A stretch of 64,000 nt of DNA, taken from Ypsolopha sequella. Taxonomy: Eukaryota > Arthropoda > Insecta > Lepidoptera > Ypsolophidae. The stretch is from positions 38,684,310 through 38,748,309 of the forward strand of contig OW203983.1 of assembly GCA_934047225.1 (NCBI GenBank), read 5' to 3'. The position numbers were made by a program, and so were the translations under genes. This document shows, piece after piece, positions 51,946 to 61,922 of this stretch (positions within the stretch are counted from its first letter, which is position 1; the number at the start of each line of letters is the position of its first letter). Below the pieces are notes generated by a model. It had not been told where the DNA came from. It ran no database searches and saw nothing but the letters and a program-made list of their open reading frames with translations.

Positions 51946-54094
51946 TAATTTTATTGTACGCTGATGATAATATTGACAGCATCCAAAGGAGTAGGATGGG
52001 ATGGGAAAAATCAAGCATCGAAAGAAATGAAATGTATGAAGTAAATAAAAATACGCCAATACTTGATCTCTATTTTTTACATATTTTCTTTATCGCTTTA
52101 TTTTGGAACGCATTTAAATACTAGGTTCTACAATTCTAATGCTTAAATAACAGCTCTGGCACGTTCCAATTAATAACAAAAACAGTATAAACTCTACATC
52201 GAGTGGTGCTGGCTACACCTGCTGGAACTTACAGGTGGAACAGACTGATTTTGACAAGACTGGTCAAGTGGATGCGACCTAGGACAAGGAAAGCTGCAGA
52301 GTGGTCAACTATTTAATTTTCAACGACAGTACTATAATTTCATACAAAATTTAATCGATCGAACTCTTAAATTAGAGTACTAGACAACTAATTTAAAAAG
52401 CGTCAGTATTCAAATTTTATGTAAATTTCATTAGACCAAAACTTGTGAATTACAGTTATTAGTGAATTACATACATATTGTATATATATTTATATTGTTT
52501 CCCTTACATATAGGTAACTTTAGATGTAGAGTAATAATATGTTATATTATGGTATATAGTAGGTATATTGTACTTTATTAGTGATGCATAAAACTAGGTG
52601 CTAAGCATGGGGACAGTGGTGACCATAAGCTAAATTATTCGTGCGCTTATAACTTGGAAATAAACGGATTTAAATGTATTTTTTTTTTTATTGTCTTCTC
52701 TTTTATTTTGAAGCCTCGGGCAAAAGGCTAGTACACATATTTTGTTAATTCCGAATTAAACATATGGAACTCGTTCGGAGCCGCTGGATCATTATGGCGG
52801 TGTTAATTAAATATAATATTCGAATTGTATAAAATTTGTGCATGTTGTAAGAATTTCGAGTAAGTTACTTTTGCAGGTCAACAAACACGTTAGACTAAAT
52901 AGCAATAAAACAACTAGTATATACACTCCACTACTCCTAATTATAAGGATTTCTCTGTTCGATTTATAAAAACTGTGTGACATGTGCTAAACTGCTGCTC
53001 TAATTGCGAGCTGACTTGTGCTACTACGCGCCACCTTAGTAACCACCAGCATAACACTCATGATACCTACTACACATGGTTCAAATTCCCTCGGGCTTAG
53101 GCTATTTTTGCTGATGTACAGATGGTTTCTCAGATCACCTGGTCGATCATACTAGGGTACTTAATTGTACTCAAATGAGTGCTGTATGCCTTTTATTTTT
53201 GTTTTATTTTGATCATTTTTGTCGGTTGTTTCCTTCGTGTATATTCGTGACATTCAAGATGTTTATGAAAAAAAATTGAATTGTGGGCCGCGGCGTAGGC
53301 AACAAGTGCAACAGTATTTTTTACAGAATTATCGTTTAAATTTAATCTAGTTTATGTTTCGCTTTTGACGTGTGATTTGTGATTTTTAGACGTAACTATA
53401 ATATCACTTATTATTTTTATTGAAGCTTTTTGAAGTTGAATAATTTCTTCATTATTGCGTGCAAGGGTTTAATTATTGGTGCTAAAATATGAAACAGAAT
53501 AATAGGTTTAAAAAATTGTTTTGCTTATTTCTCGTAAAATTTTTGTTAAGCTATTGCGCGAGTTATTTAATTTTTTTATTAGGAAATTAGTCTCAGATGC
53601 CAATTTTGAAAGCGGATTATTTTATTTCATTGACGGAATACTATACCCGTACCTACATACATATTTCTACAGTACATATTTGTATACTACATATTTGTTT
53701 GTACCACAAGCAATTCTCAGATTTTCAAAACATCCCATGGAAAGTACTAACCAGTATTTGAAACAAGTAACTACCTCGGTTTAGCAGATGAACTAAGTTT
53801 AACAAGTGATCCTTAATTTAATTAAGTACATATCGGCGATGAAGTGACAAGAACCTATCTCCAAAAACATGATTTTACAGGAAACGAAAAAAACCTTTCA
53901 TTTTCTTATGTACTTACTTATGAAAAAAATATCTTACGTGGATTTATAATAATTACAACATGAATGTAGGGAATCAACTTAGCTGTGATTGCTAGTGCAC
54001 GTAAAATTGCATTTTCAGTTCATCTACATGAGAAAACTCAATTTGGCCAAAATGTTAGTTAGGAGTTCTTGTCACTTCATCGTCGATAGTGGTT
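51946..54094. other. No supported gene; one Helitron-like end
   Basis: The region is AT-rich. AAGCCTCGGGCAAAAGGC followed by TAGT (52711-52732) is a Helitron-like 3' end without a recognisable body. The 87-codon frame at 53521-53784 and the 65-codon frame at 53989-54186 have no motif. Confidence 0.5.
52711..52732 (+). mobile_element. Helitron-like 3' end
   Basis: The GCCTCGGGCAAAAGGCTAGT terminus matches the ends at 9070 (GCGGGCAAAAGACTAGT) and 46882 (inverted). Only the last 22 bp are recognisable. Confidence 0.5.
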
Positions 54095-54463
54095 GGCAAA
54101 TAGTAAAATTCACCATTTACAAACGGCGCCGGCGTCGTCAGTTTCTAAGCGCTCGCTGTTTCGCAATTTGCTATTCGGCAGATTGAAAAATGCCCGCCGT
54201 TTGTAAAATGACTTTATCATTTTCTAAAAAACCGAAATAGAAAGTCTTTCACCAAAAAGTGAAAAATAGGTGCGACGACGAGCGGAGCGGGAGCCGGGAG
54301 CGAAGCGGAGCGGAGTTCTAACACTATTACTATATGCCGAGGCAAATCAGAAAATGCCGAATTATACTAGAAGACGAAGACTCGTCAAATAGCAAAATAG
54401 GGAGCGTTTAGAAACTGACGAAGCTGTTTGTAAAATGCCGAATTTTACTATTTGCCTGCGACA
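54095..54463. mobile_element. 369-bp MITE, long TIRs (GGCAAATAGTAAAATTC)
   Basis: GGCAAATAGTAAAATTC at the left pairs with GAATTTTACTATTTGCC at the right, then CATTTACAAACGGC with GCTGTTTGTAAAATG, and CGTCAGTTTCTAAGCGCTC with GAGCGTTTAGAAACTGACG, giving arms of about 85 bp. The centre holds AAAGTGAAAAATAGGTGCGA, GACGAGCGGAGCGGGAGCC and GGGAGCGAAGCGGAGCGGAG. At the right end TGCGACA follows GGCA-type sequence as in the MITE at 50494-50721, so both belong to one family. Confidence 0.85.
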
Positions 54464-55006
54464 CATACATAGAAAAAACAAAAAAAAAACGGAAACGTGA
54501 TTAACTTTTAGTTTGAATAACTAACAACTTGTTAATCTGTCAACACGGTGATTGTACTGTGAGTTAGGTATGTTTATGTTAAAAATATAATCGTCTCTTT
54601 CAATTCAACTTTGAAATATTTGAACCATGAGATCTTTTTTGAGATTAGTGATTTGTCGACACATGCGCTGCGGGATACTTCAAGAGCTCGCTAAGTGGTG
54701 GCAGCCGCGTCGGCCAGAGTGGCGATGGGTGACGTCACGTGACGTCGGTAGACGCTGGGTGACGTCGGGCATAACTTATGCCGCATAAGGCACGCTGCTG
54801 CCTGCTGCCGTTGGCAGAGTCTTCTACTTCTAGCTGTCTACGCGACCGGCTGGGAAACGTCATGGGACCTTCATGGTACTCTGGCTCAGTGACATCGCCC
54901 AAATGACAAAACGGTAACGTTATTCCACAACATACATGATACATACGATATGTATGTATGAAACATAAAATATATTGTGTAAGTTTTGTTGGATAGGAGT
55001 ATATTA

Positions 55007-55269
55007 TACAAGGTGAATATGTGATCATCGTCCAAATTCATACTTGAGCCTTGGTAAGTAATCAGCATCATGAACCAGTAACGATTTTTGTAAAATTCAT
55101 AAAATGAAATTTCGACTTCCCATAGTGATTCACTTAGGACTGAGAGTGAATTACTATGGGAAGTCAAAATTTCGTTATACGAATTTCACAAAAATCGTTA
55201 TCGGTTCATGATGCCGATCACTTACCAAGCTAGTATGAATTTGGACGATGGTCAAAAAGTCACCTTGTA
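55007..55269. mobile_element. 263-bp MITE with TACAAGGTGA ends
   Basis: The ends TACAAGGTGAATATGTGATC and the inverted TCACCTTGTA are flanked by TA (55005-55006 and 55270-55271). The whole element is one palindrome: CATCGTCCAAATTCATACT pairs with AGTATGAATTTGGACGATG, GGTAAGTAATCAGCATCATG with CATGATGCCGATCACTTACC, and CTTCCCATAGTGATTCACTT with AGTGAATTACTATGGGAAG. The minus-strand frame at 54886-55167 reads across it and is not a gene. Confidence 0.88.
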
Positions 55270-55456
55270 TATTAGGCATTATGTATATTCACTTTATTGG
55301 TTTTGATTCTTCTTTTATTTATGTATTTTGTAAATTGGTACCACATTACGTAAAATAATACTTTTTTCACCACCTGGAAGAAATCGCTTTAAGTGATAAG
55401 TCCGCCCTTGTACAACATTGTGTGTTCAAAACTCTGTACTCGATTTTTTATTTGAC

Positions 55457-55480
55457 ATTCATTCATTCATTCATTCATTC
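55457..55480. repeat. (ATTC)6 microsatellite
   Basis: Six uninterrupted tetranucleotide units. Confidence 0.95.
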
Positions 55481-55854
55481 TAATCAACATCTATTGTACT
55501 TACAAGTTGAAAACTTTTCAACACAACAATAAAATTTTCGACCTTCCTTTTACTGTTGGTATCTGTAGGACGATTAAATAAATAAGTTCGTACATAACTA
55601 TTAGTGACGACTTTTATTATTTGCTGTTTGCTTCAGTTTTTGAATTTTTAGTCAAACTTCTTGCTTGGAATTACGATTCCCAACTATTTGTCAACCCTGC
55701 ACACATTTTTCACATTAATTTGTAAATTTTCTTAAAAAATTTAAATATTTATTATTTTTGAAAGTCCATTATATTTTGATCACTAGGTGATTTTTAGTAC
55801 ATTTTTATTACATTGTACATTTTAAATAGTTTTATCTGCGTAACAAAATTGCAC

Positions 55855-55960
55855 TTAAGAGGATGGCATACCCTAGCAACTTTTTTTAATACCCGTCCAG
55901 CACAATAAGTCTAATGGCAAAGAACTTATTTGCTTTTCATAGAGGCGATTATATGTTGGC
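55855..55960 (+). mobile_element. TTAAGAGGATGG-type element, left end
   Basis: About 105 bp shared with 41891-41995: TTAAGAGGATGGCATACCC, CAGCACAATAAGTCTAATGG, CAAAGAACTTATTTGC. Here the following sequence is different and no palindrome follows. A matching right end (CCATCCTCTTAA) was not found within 500 bp. A 71-codon plus frame (55914-56129) starts in it but is not conserved in the other copy. Confidence 0.7.
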
Positions 55961-56884
55961 TCTTTGGCCTCTTGTTCTTGGACGCGTAATACTAGCATCC
56001 CTTCATATTTCTATTGCCCATTTTATAAAAAAAAATCAAATTGATCTCTTAACCGCGTCTTTGAAACGAACGATTGAAAACCAAAAAAAAGAGGGTGGAA
56101 AACATTTTTTTTTTTTGACCAAGGTATAAATCTTAAAACATTGTTTATAGGTGGAATCCCTAGATAAAAGATCGATAAATCAAATAAATTTTCTTCAATA
56201 TGAGGAGAGACCTAGTTTCTTACAATGAACCCTTGAAAACCTGGTGTTGTTGATGTTTTAGCGTCAGGTGTCCTGTTAAACTGTACATAAATAAATAAGA
56301 CGCTCGTTTTGCGATGAAGTCGCTCCACTGCTGAAGTTAAATTAACAACCTTTATCTGGTGGTGTCAATAAAAATCAATGTAACGTAAAAATGATCTTTA
56401 ATTAAAAACCGGGTGACCCCGTGGGTCAGGGTTCGATCGTAATGTCAACCCTTTTGTGTCGACAACGCCTTAAATTCAACATGTTATTTTTGTTTTCCTT
56501 GTTTTCATCAAATGCATTTAATTATTTGGCAAGGTTGGCTTCTACCGGAGTCCTTGTGTGAACGAACATATACATTTATTTGTATCGAATGTTGAGATCG
56601 ATCGATCGATCGATATGAACGTTCGACAGAAATAAAACAAAATAAATCGATATATTGAGATCATCAGCGAAACTATTTTTACTGAAAATTAAAGTCGAGA
56701 AGATAACCGTGAAAAATATTTTACATACAAAAAGTTTTAAATTATAGACCGGTTGATCTAGCTTTTTTTTTTAATTCTTTTCGCACCACCGTGTCAACAA
56801 GCAATGTTTTCGCTAGGCGGGGTTCTCCCGGTTTTTTTGCTTATCAAATTAATATTAAACCGTAAAATTGTAAAAATAAAATTT
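55961..56884. other. No recognised gene
   Basis: AT-rich sequence, with a GATC microsatellite (about 56596-56614). Confidence 0.5.
56596..56614. repeat. (GATC)n microsatellite
   Basis: GATCGATCGATCGATCGAT, a self-complementary tetranucleotide run. Confidence 0.9.
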
Positions 56885-57560
56885 TGAAATCGTTAATCCT
56901 AATATTTCGGCCATTCCATACACGATTACTCACATTTTCCTTCATCCAATAAAATCGCAATGATAGGCCTAATAGTATTTCATGCTACAAGGGCGAAAAG
57001 GAATAAATTACGAGGACGATTTAAAACACGAGCTTAGCGAGTGTTTTAAATGTAACCGAGTAATTTATTGCTCTGACGCCCGTGTATCATACTACGTTTT
57101 TCAATGCATAGTGTGAGGAAATAAAACAAATATAATCTTGTGAACTTTAAATTATGATTGGCTCAAAGGGACTGTATCCAGAGCCGTTAAACAGTGGACA
57201 AAAAAGTATAACATTTATGGTATACAGGAAAGGTTGCAGGTTAGCCAACTCCTCGTAAATAAGAAAAAAAAATAGAGCCCTAGGGCAAAATAATCGACTT
57301 TTTGTTCGGTTTTGACATAAAAAGTGGGTATTTACGAGCACTTGCATTGGACAGTATATTACTCGTATAAACTTATACACATATTAAATAAAATAAAATA
57401 AAACTCATATTAAAAACACATCCCTCCAATTCCAAAACAAAAACACGCGAAATCGCGAGATTTCTGGATGGCCCTCTTCCACTGAGCAGGATAGACATGT
57501 GTAAAATGAAAGCGTTAGAGCAGGACAAATTTTTCTGGATACCCTCGCCCTTTTTAGACT
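56885..57560 (+). repeat. Dispersed repeat B, copy 2, with flanks
   Basis: Positions 56975-57350 match 10157-10545. The left flank (AATATTTCGGCCATTCCATA, CACGATTACTCAC, GATAGGCCTAATAG) and the right flank (CTTCCACTGAGCAGGATAGA, GTGTAAAATGAAAGCG, TTAGAGCAGGACAA) match 37115-37400. This locus therefore joins what appear elsewhere as two pieces and is the best guide to the full-length element. A stretch, TTTAAAACACGAGCTTAGCG, is present here but replaced in copy 1. Confidence 0.82.
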
Positions 57561-57884
57561 AAAGGAAAATGACGATTTGATTATACCGTATACATACTAC
57601 ATATTATTTTTCCGTTTTTTACAGAAAATGCCAGTTCAAATCGATTGCAGCTCATTTATCGATCGAACCTTACGTATCTACGTCTTGCAAGTTAAATGTT
57701 TAATAGAATCCATTGTATTTTAAATCATTATGCACGGAGCCGTCCAGATTCGGCGGTACGGAATGATGGCTTCCATCTTCGACGGAGCTGGACTGATATG
57801 TGAAGGACTAAGATCTAGAGCTCTGAAGATAGGTAGATAAACCTTACTCTTTGAAAAGGTAGTACTTACTTTCTTTCTCTCAGT

Positions 57885-58010
57885 CTTGAGCCTTGGGTTT
57901 GAATCTTGTCGGCCGAGAATGCACCAATGAGTTTTTCGGAGTTTATATGCATAACTCTTATTTTATTTTTATACTTACCACTTGCCGAAAGGCCCTAGCG
58001 GATACTTATC
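57885..58010 (+). mobile_element. tRNA-derived SINE fragment
   Basis: GAGCCTTGGGTTTGAATCTT (B-box region), GGCCGAGAATGCACCAATGA, GTTTTTCGGAGTTTATATGC and ATACTTACCACTTGCCGAAAG correspond to 37670-37760. The A box and the tail are missing. Confidence 0.72.
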
Positions 58011-59569
58011 CAGTATGGATTGGATTCGCAGGATATTCATAAAAAAACACGAAACAATAAGGAAGAGGTTTTTGTTTATGAATTAAGCCATGTTACGATC
58101 AATTCGGCCATGACGTCACTAAAGGGAGAGATTGTGATTGGTGGCATGTGCTCTGTGTGCTCTGTGATTGGTGGATCGGCGGAGTCAACCTGCCCTGTAC
58201 TTCTGCCTTCCACACCGCGCAGTGTCACACAATTTTCCCTTGAGCAACTATCAGCAACTCCGCTTTTTTATTGCTCCGTGGAAAAAATCGGATCGGTTCG
58301 AAAATCCTAGGATGGTCCAAATAATCGTAGTTGAAAACTGAGTATGGAAGAGATAACTAAGATAACTACAAGGTTATAAGAATTAGGATTAGGAGAATTA
58401 GGAAGACAAAAGAATTACGGGGTCACGTTTCATGAATCGCAAGCTCTGATTAGCTGGTACAAACCTGTTTAATATTTGATGAAATCTGAAATCTGAACCT
58501 AAAATCAGCAGTAGTATGCACAGTAGGTATATTAAATATTCTAAAAGTAACGACACTCCAACTTTACATCTTTGTGCCGACAGCCGAACTCAGATCCAAA
58601 AATGCATTAGTCCGACTGTGGACAGGAATTTTCGTCAATCCCTTATATAGAGAGGACTTAGACAGGGCAAAGGGACGGTGGGTTAACGCCTTTTAGGAAT
58701 TCTGGGCGAAAACGAAAGTGACATTTTCGAGGAATTTCCGACATGTAACGCCCGCGCCCCTGTTCTAGACGAAGACGAGAGTTTGAAACATTTTAAGAAA
58801 ATCACTATAATCGTTGTTCCACTGAACTGCAATCTGTCAACAAAATGTCTGCCTCTGCCGTAGTTTTACTTGGTCTGCGGCCTCTGCATGTGGGGGATGG
58901 TTACGTCATCAAGCGTTTTCCGTTTTTTTTTTGGCGACCGTCAAGACCACGTCAAGTTATACACATATATTAAATAGGTTTCTCTACAAATGGTGTTGAT
59001 TACTTTTATTTTGTTGGAAAAAAGTAACGTTACATTTTTATTAACATACCTAACTTATCTGTAAATTTTTTTGCATTCGACTGATGACGGCCCCATACCG
59101 AGGATCAAAATATGGGTATTACGTCTGAATGGGCCAGACTGAATGGGGCGCGGCACATTCGGACGTAAACTGAAATCGACTACGTTTGAATGGGGCGGTC
59201 TTAAAAATTTTAAACGGTACTGTCACTTACAGAATATATGAACATTTGGCAATATTATTTTTTATTATTATATCAGTAAGGTTTACTCTACATTAATTAT
59301 ATATTTACTTGGTTGAAATCAAACACGTACAGAAACATGATAAAAATAGATCGTCATAACCCGGTTTGCACGATCTCAGGTAGCTAGTTTTACAATGACC
59401 CTTTCTTGTCAATTAATCACAAACGAACTGCTTATCTGTGACGTCATAGGACTAGCAAAAAACATTTTCTTTGCGGTTTATTCACTGTAGTTTTTGCAAC
59501 AGTCTTGTGTTTGTGAATTAAATGGGATAAAAGACTTAGCAGTAAGTACATATATATATATGCACAATA
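58011..59569. other. No supported gene
   Basis: A 96-codon frame (58020-58310) has balanced composition (GMCSVCSVIGGSAESTCPVL) but no family I recognise. Around 59090-59205 the phrase TGAATGGG recurs (CTGAATGGGCC, TGAATGGGGCGCGG, TTGAATGGGGCGG), a small unexplained repetition. Confidence 0.45.
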
Positions 59570-59665
59570 ATATGCACAAGTAGTCATGATCTTGTCTAAG
59601 CAAAGTTAAAACAGCATTTTAAGTTTGTTTTGAGAAGATCATGACTAATTGTGTACACAATTTCA
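59570..59665. repeat. Short inverted repeat
   Basis: GCACAAGTAGTCATGATCTT and AAGATCATGACTAATTGTGT... pair across about 55 bp (the paired core is AGTCATGATCTT with AAGATCATGACT). It may be a short MITE. Confidence 0.65.
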
Positions 59666-59800
59666 AACTCTTGCTTTATAAACCTCACTAATACTGAAAT
59701 ATTGGCGTCAAATGCCACAGACCAAAATGCTTTTAAATAAGGAAAATAAAGTTAAGTTATGCGCTTTGCGCTAAGCTACTGAAGTTTAACCTATTGCCAA

Positions 59801-60247
59801 ATGGGTACTTTCTAAAGCCTACTCCTCGTTTATGGCCAAACCAAAAATAATGAAAAAATGTATTATGAATAAATCAACTCTTAAACAACATATGCAACAT
59901 TTTTATTTTTCATACCACCAAAACTTCTACATGAATTTTTTTTTTACTTAATTGGGTTTTTTTACTTCAAATTCCCTACTGCTCCTGAGTGGCTTAGCCG
60001 ATTGAATTCATCTATGATAAATAGATAAACTCTATAGCTATAAACATAACATAAGATTATTCAATCGAGTAATCACGTCCAAGTGAAAAGTATAATTTTC
60101 TCCTATTTCGCCCTATCAAGGACGCAGCGAGCGTCGTACAACCAGCCACTATGCATTGCGCGCTGATATGAACGTTATTTCAATGTCGTTTCCGTTGATA
60201 TTTGTAGTGACAAATATCGAGCTGCTAATTTGGCGATGGTAATCGCC
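59801..60247 (+). repeat. Dispersed repeat C, copy 2
   Basis: Direct partner of 24514-24961. CATACCACCAAAACTTC, TTCCCTACTGC, GCTATAAACATAACATA, AATCACGTCCAAGTGAAAAG, TTTTCTCCTATTTCGCCCTA and GCATTGCGCGCTGATATGAA are shared. The copies have diverged by many substitutions but few indels. Confidence 0.8.
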
Positions 60248-61185
60248 TTAATATATCTAAACGTTAAATTATACATTGAGCGAATACTGAAGTAGTTCTT
60301 CAGCATCGAAAACAATTTTCTCGAAATCACTTGATGGGCCCAGCGCGCGGCCTCGCCAAAAATAAACTTATCGCTAAATCTAAAGCTCTCATCAAACAAA
60401 ACCGACATATTTATCGATCCCGAATCACCGGAGGGCTTTCCGTTTCATTTCCTTGTAAGGAAACGTCTGACGATGTGGCATTTACGTCGCATACCGTAGT
60501 ACCACAGTATATGTGGTAGTACAGATGGATTCGGGTACTTTTTGTGGATAAGTTTGTGTATGAAGGACGCGTACGCACTGCGCCCGAAATTAGGCCCTGT
60601 TACATACCTAAACAGAGTTAACTTTAGGAGGACATACCCAGGATGGGATCCACGGGGTCCAACCAACCCACCGAAAATGTTATAGATACAACCACTGATA
60701 TGTATTATTAGAATAATACAACACACAAATGACAAAACCCCTAAATACAGCACCAAAATGCCTTTTTTTTTCCTAATAAATTTGTGAAAATTGATTTGCT
60801 TTTTATTTCCGAGAAATTTTTACGTGTCTGCGCGATACTTGAATTATTTATCTGGACTTGGACCCCTCGAAAAAAACCCTGGATACGTGCTTGAGATTTA
60901 GCATGGAATGACTGTGCCTTAAAATACTATGGACCACTATATCCAACCCTCCCACGGAGGTTTCTACCAAATATCGGCACCTACCCATGTTTTTATAATA
61001 CCTACGATTTAAATACTCAAAAATGTAGTATAGGTTTAGGTATAAGTATCGTTTCCTCTGATTGTCAGATTACATTAAAGTTAAAGTGTCATCCATACCA
61101 TAATTGAAAGACGACACAATAATAAATTTTGCAGTTCACTATTTGAATCATAATTATAACCACCTCTCTAACACAAGTTACTGTA
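60248..61185. other. No supported gene
   Basis: Open frames of 62 and 103 codons on opposite strands (60331-60519, 60445-60756) have no motif. ACCACAGTATATGTGGT (60501-60517) is a short perfect-looking palindrome. Confidence 0.45.
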
Positions 61186-61344
61186 GCCGATTCTGAAGGC
61201 TTTAATTTTAGTTTTAGTGCTGTCAAAACTAAATTTTCATCGTTGCAAAATAGTTCATAAGTGTGAAGAACAGAAGTTAAATTACTTTGGAAAAATTTAA
61301 GTCTTGACAGCACTAAAACTAAAGTTAAAGCCTTCAGAATCGGC
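61186..61344. mobile_element. 159-bp palindromic MITE
   Basis: GCCGATTCTGAAGGCTTTAA and TTAAAGCCTTCAGAATCGGC are exact inverted ends; TAGTTTTAGTGCTGTCAAAA pairs with GTCTTGACAGCACTAAAACTA. The 74-codon minus-strand frame lies in it and is not a gene. The left flank is TGTA and the right flank TTTA, so no clear target duplication. Confidence 0.88.
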
Positions 61345-61540
61345 TTTATTGTATGTTTAAAATATGTTGTGCCAATTTTCGCTTGAAATCGTTAGAGTTC
61401 GGTATTTTTAATTTCAGAAGGTAGGTTGTTAAAACTTTGTATACCTATAACATATGTATATAACACATGTATCCGTAATATAGTATACCTATAACAATGA
61501 TCATTGGAACGCCTTTATCACTGTACTAGAAAAGCTAACT

Positions 61541-61922
61541 TTAAGGCGATATGTAAAAAATATAGGTGCTTCTTTTTTGTGTATTTTGTGTATATGCATT
61601 TTGAGTATATAATCTAGGGTTTTGAACATGTTTGGATAAATTTTCCTCTATAGAAATAATTGTTGAAATGAGGTCTTCAAACACACTTTTTCTCCTCGTT
61701 TGTCGAATAGGAACCATATACAGTACTCAAACTTATTGTATTATATGTGTTTCAACAATATCTAGAGATTTGATATTTGAAATTTTGCTAGCTATTTTAG
61801 TATTTTTATACAAATTATAAAACTAACATTTTTCGCTTTCGCCCTGAATCCGCCCCTCTCGCACTGAGCGTGTTTTCGCTTGGAGTGACAATGACAAAAA
61901 TAAAATTCGCATAGCCTCTTAA
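61541..61922 (-). mobile_element. TTAA-flanked MITE, copy 2
   Basis: Inverse partner of 5525-5901, with TTAAGGCGATATGTAA at the left and TTCGCATAGCCTCTTAA at the right. Shared interior: GAGGTCTTCAAACACACTTT, TTCTCCTCGTTTGTCGAATA, GGAACCATATAC, TGTTTCAACAATATCTAGAG and CGCCCCTCTCGCACTG. The two copies appear closely similar, so both insertions may be fairly recent. The 62-codon frame in it is not a gene. Confidence 0.87.

Noticed and set aside
58020..58310. 96-codon gene downstream of a SINE fragment
   Set aside because: Balanced composition but no motif, no repeat partner and no splice context; insufficient support.
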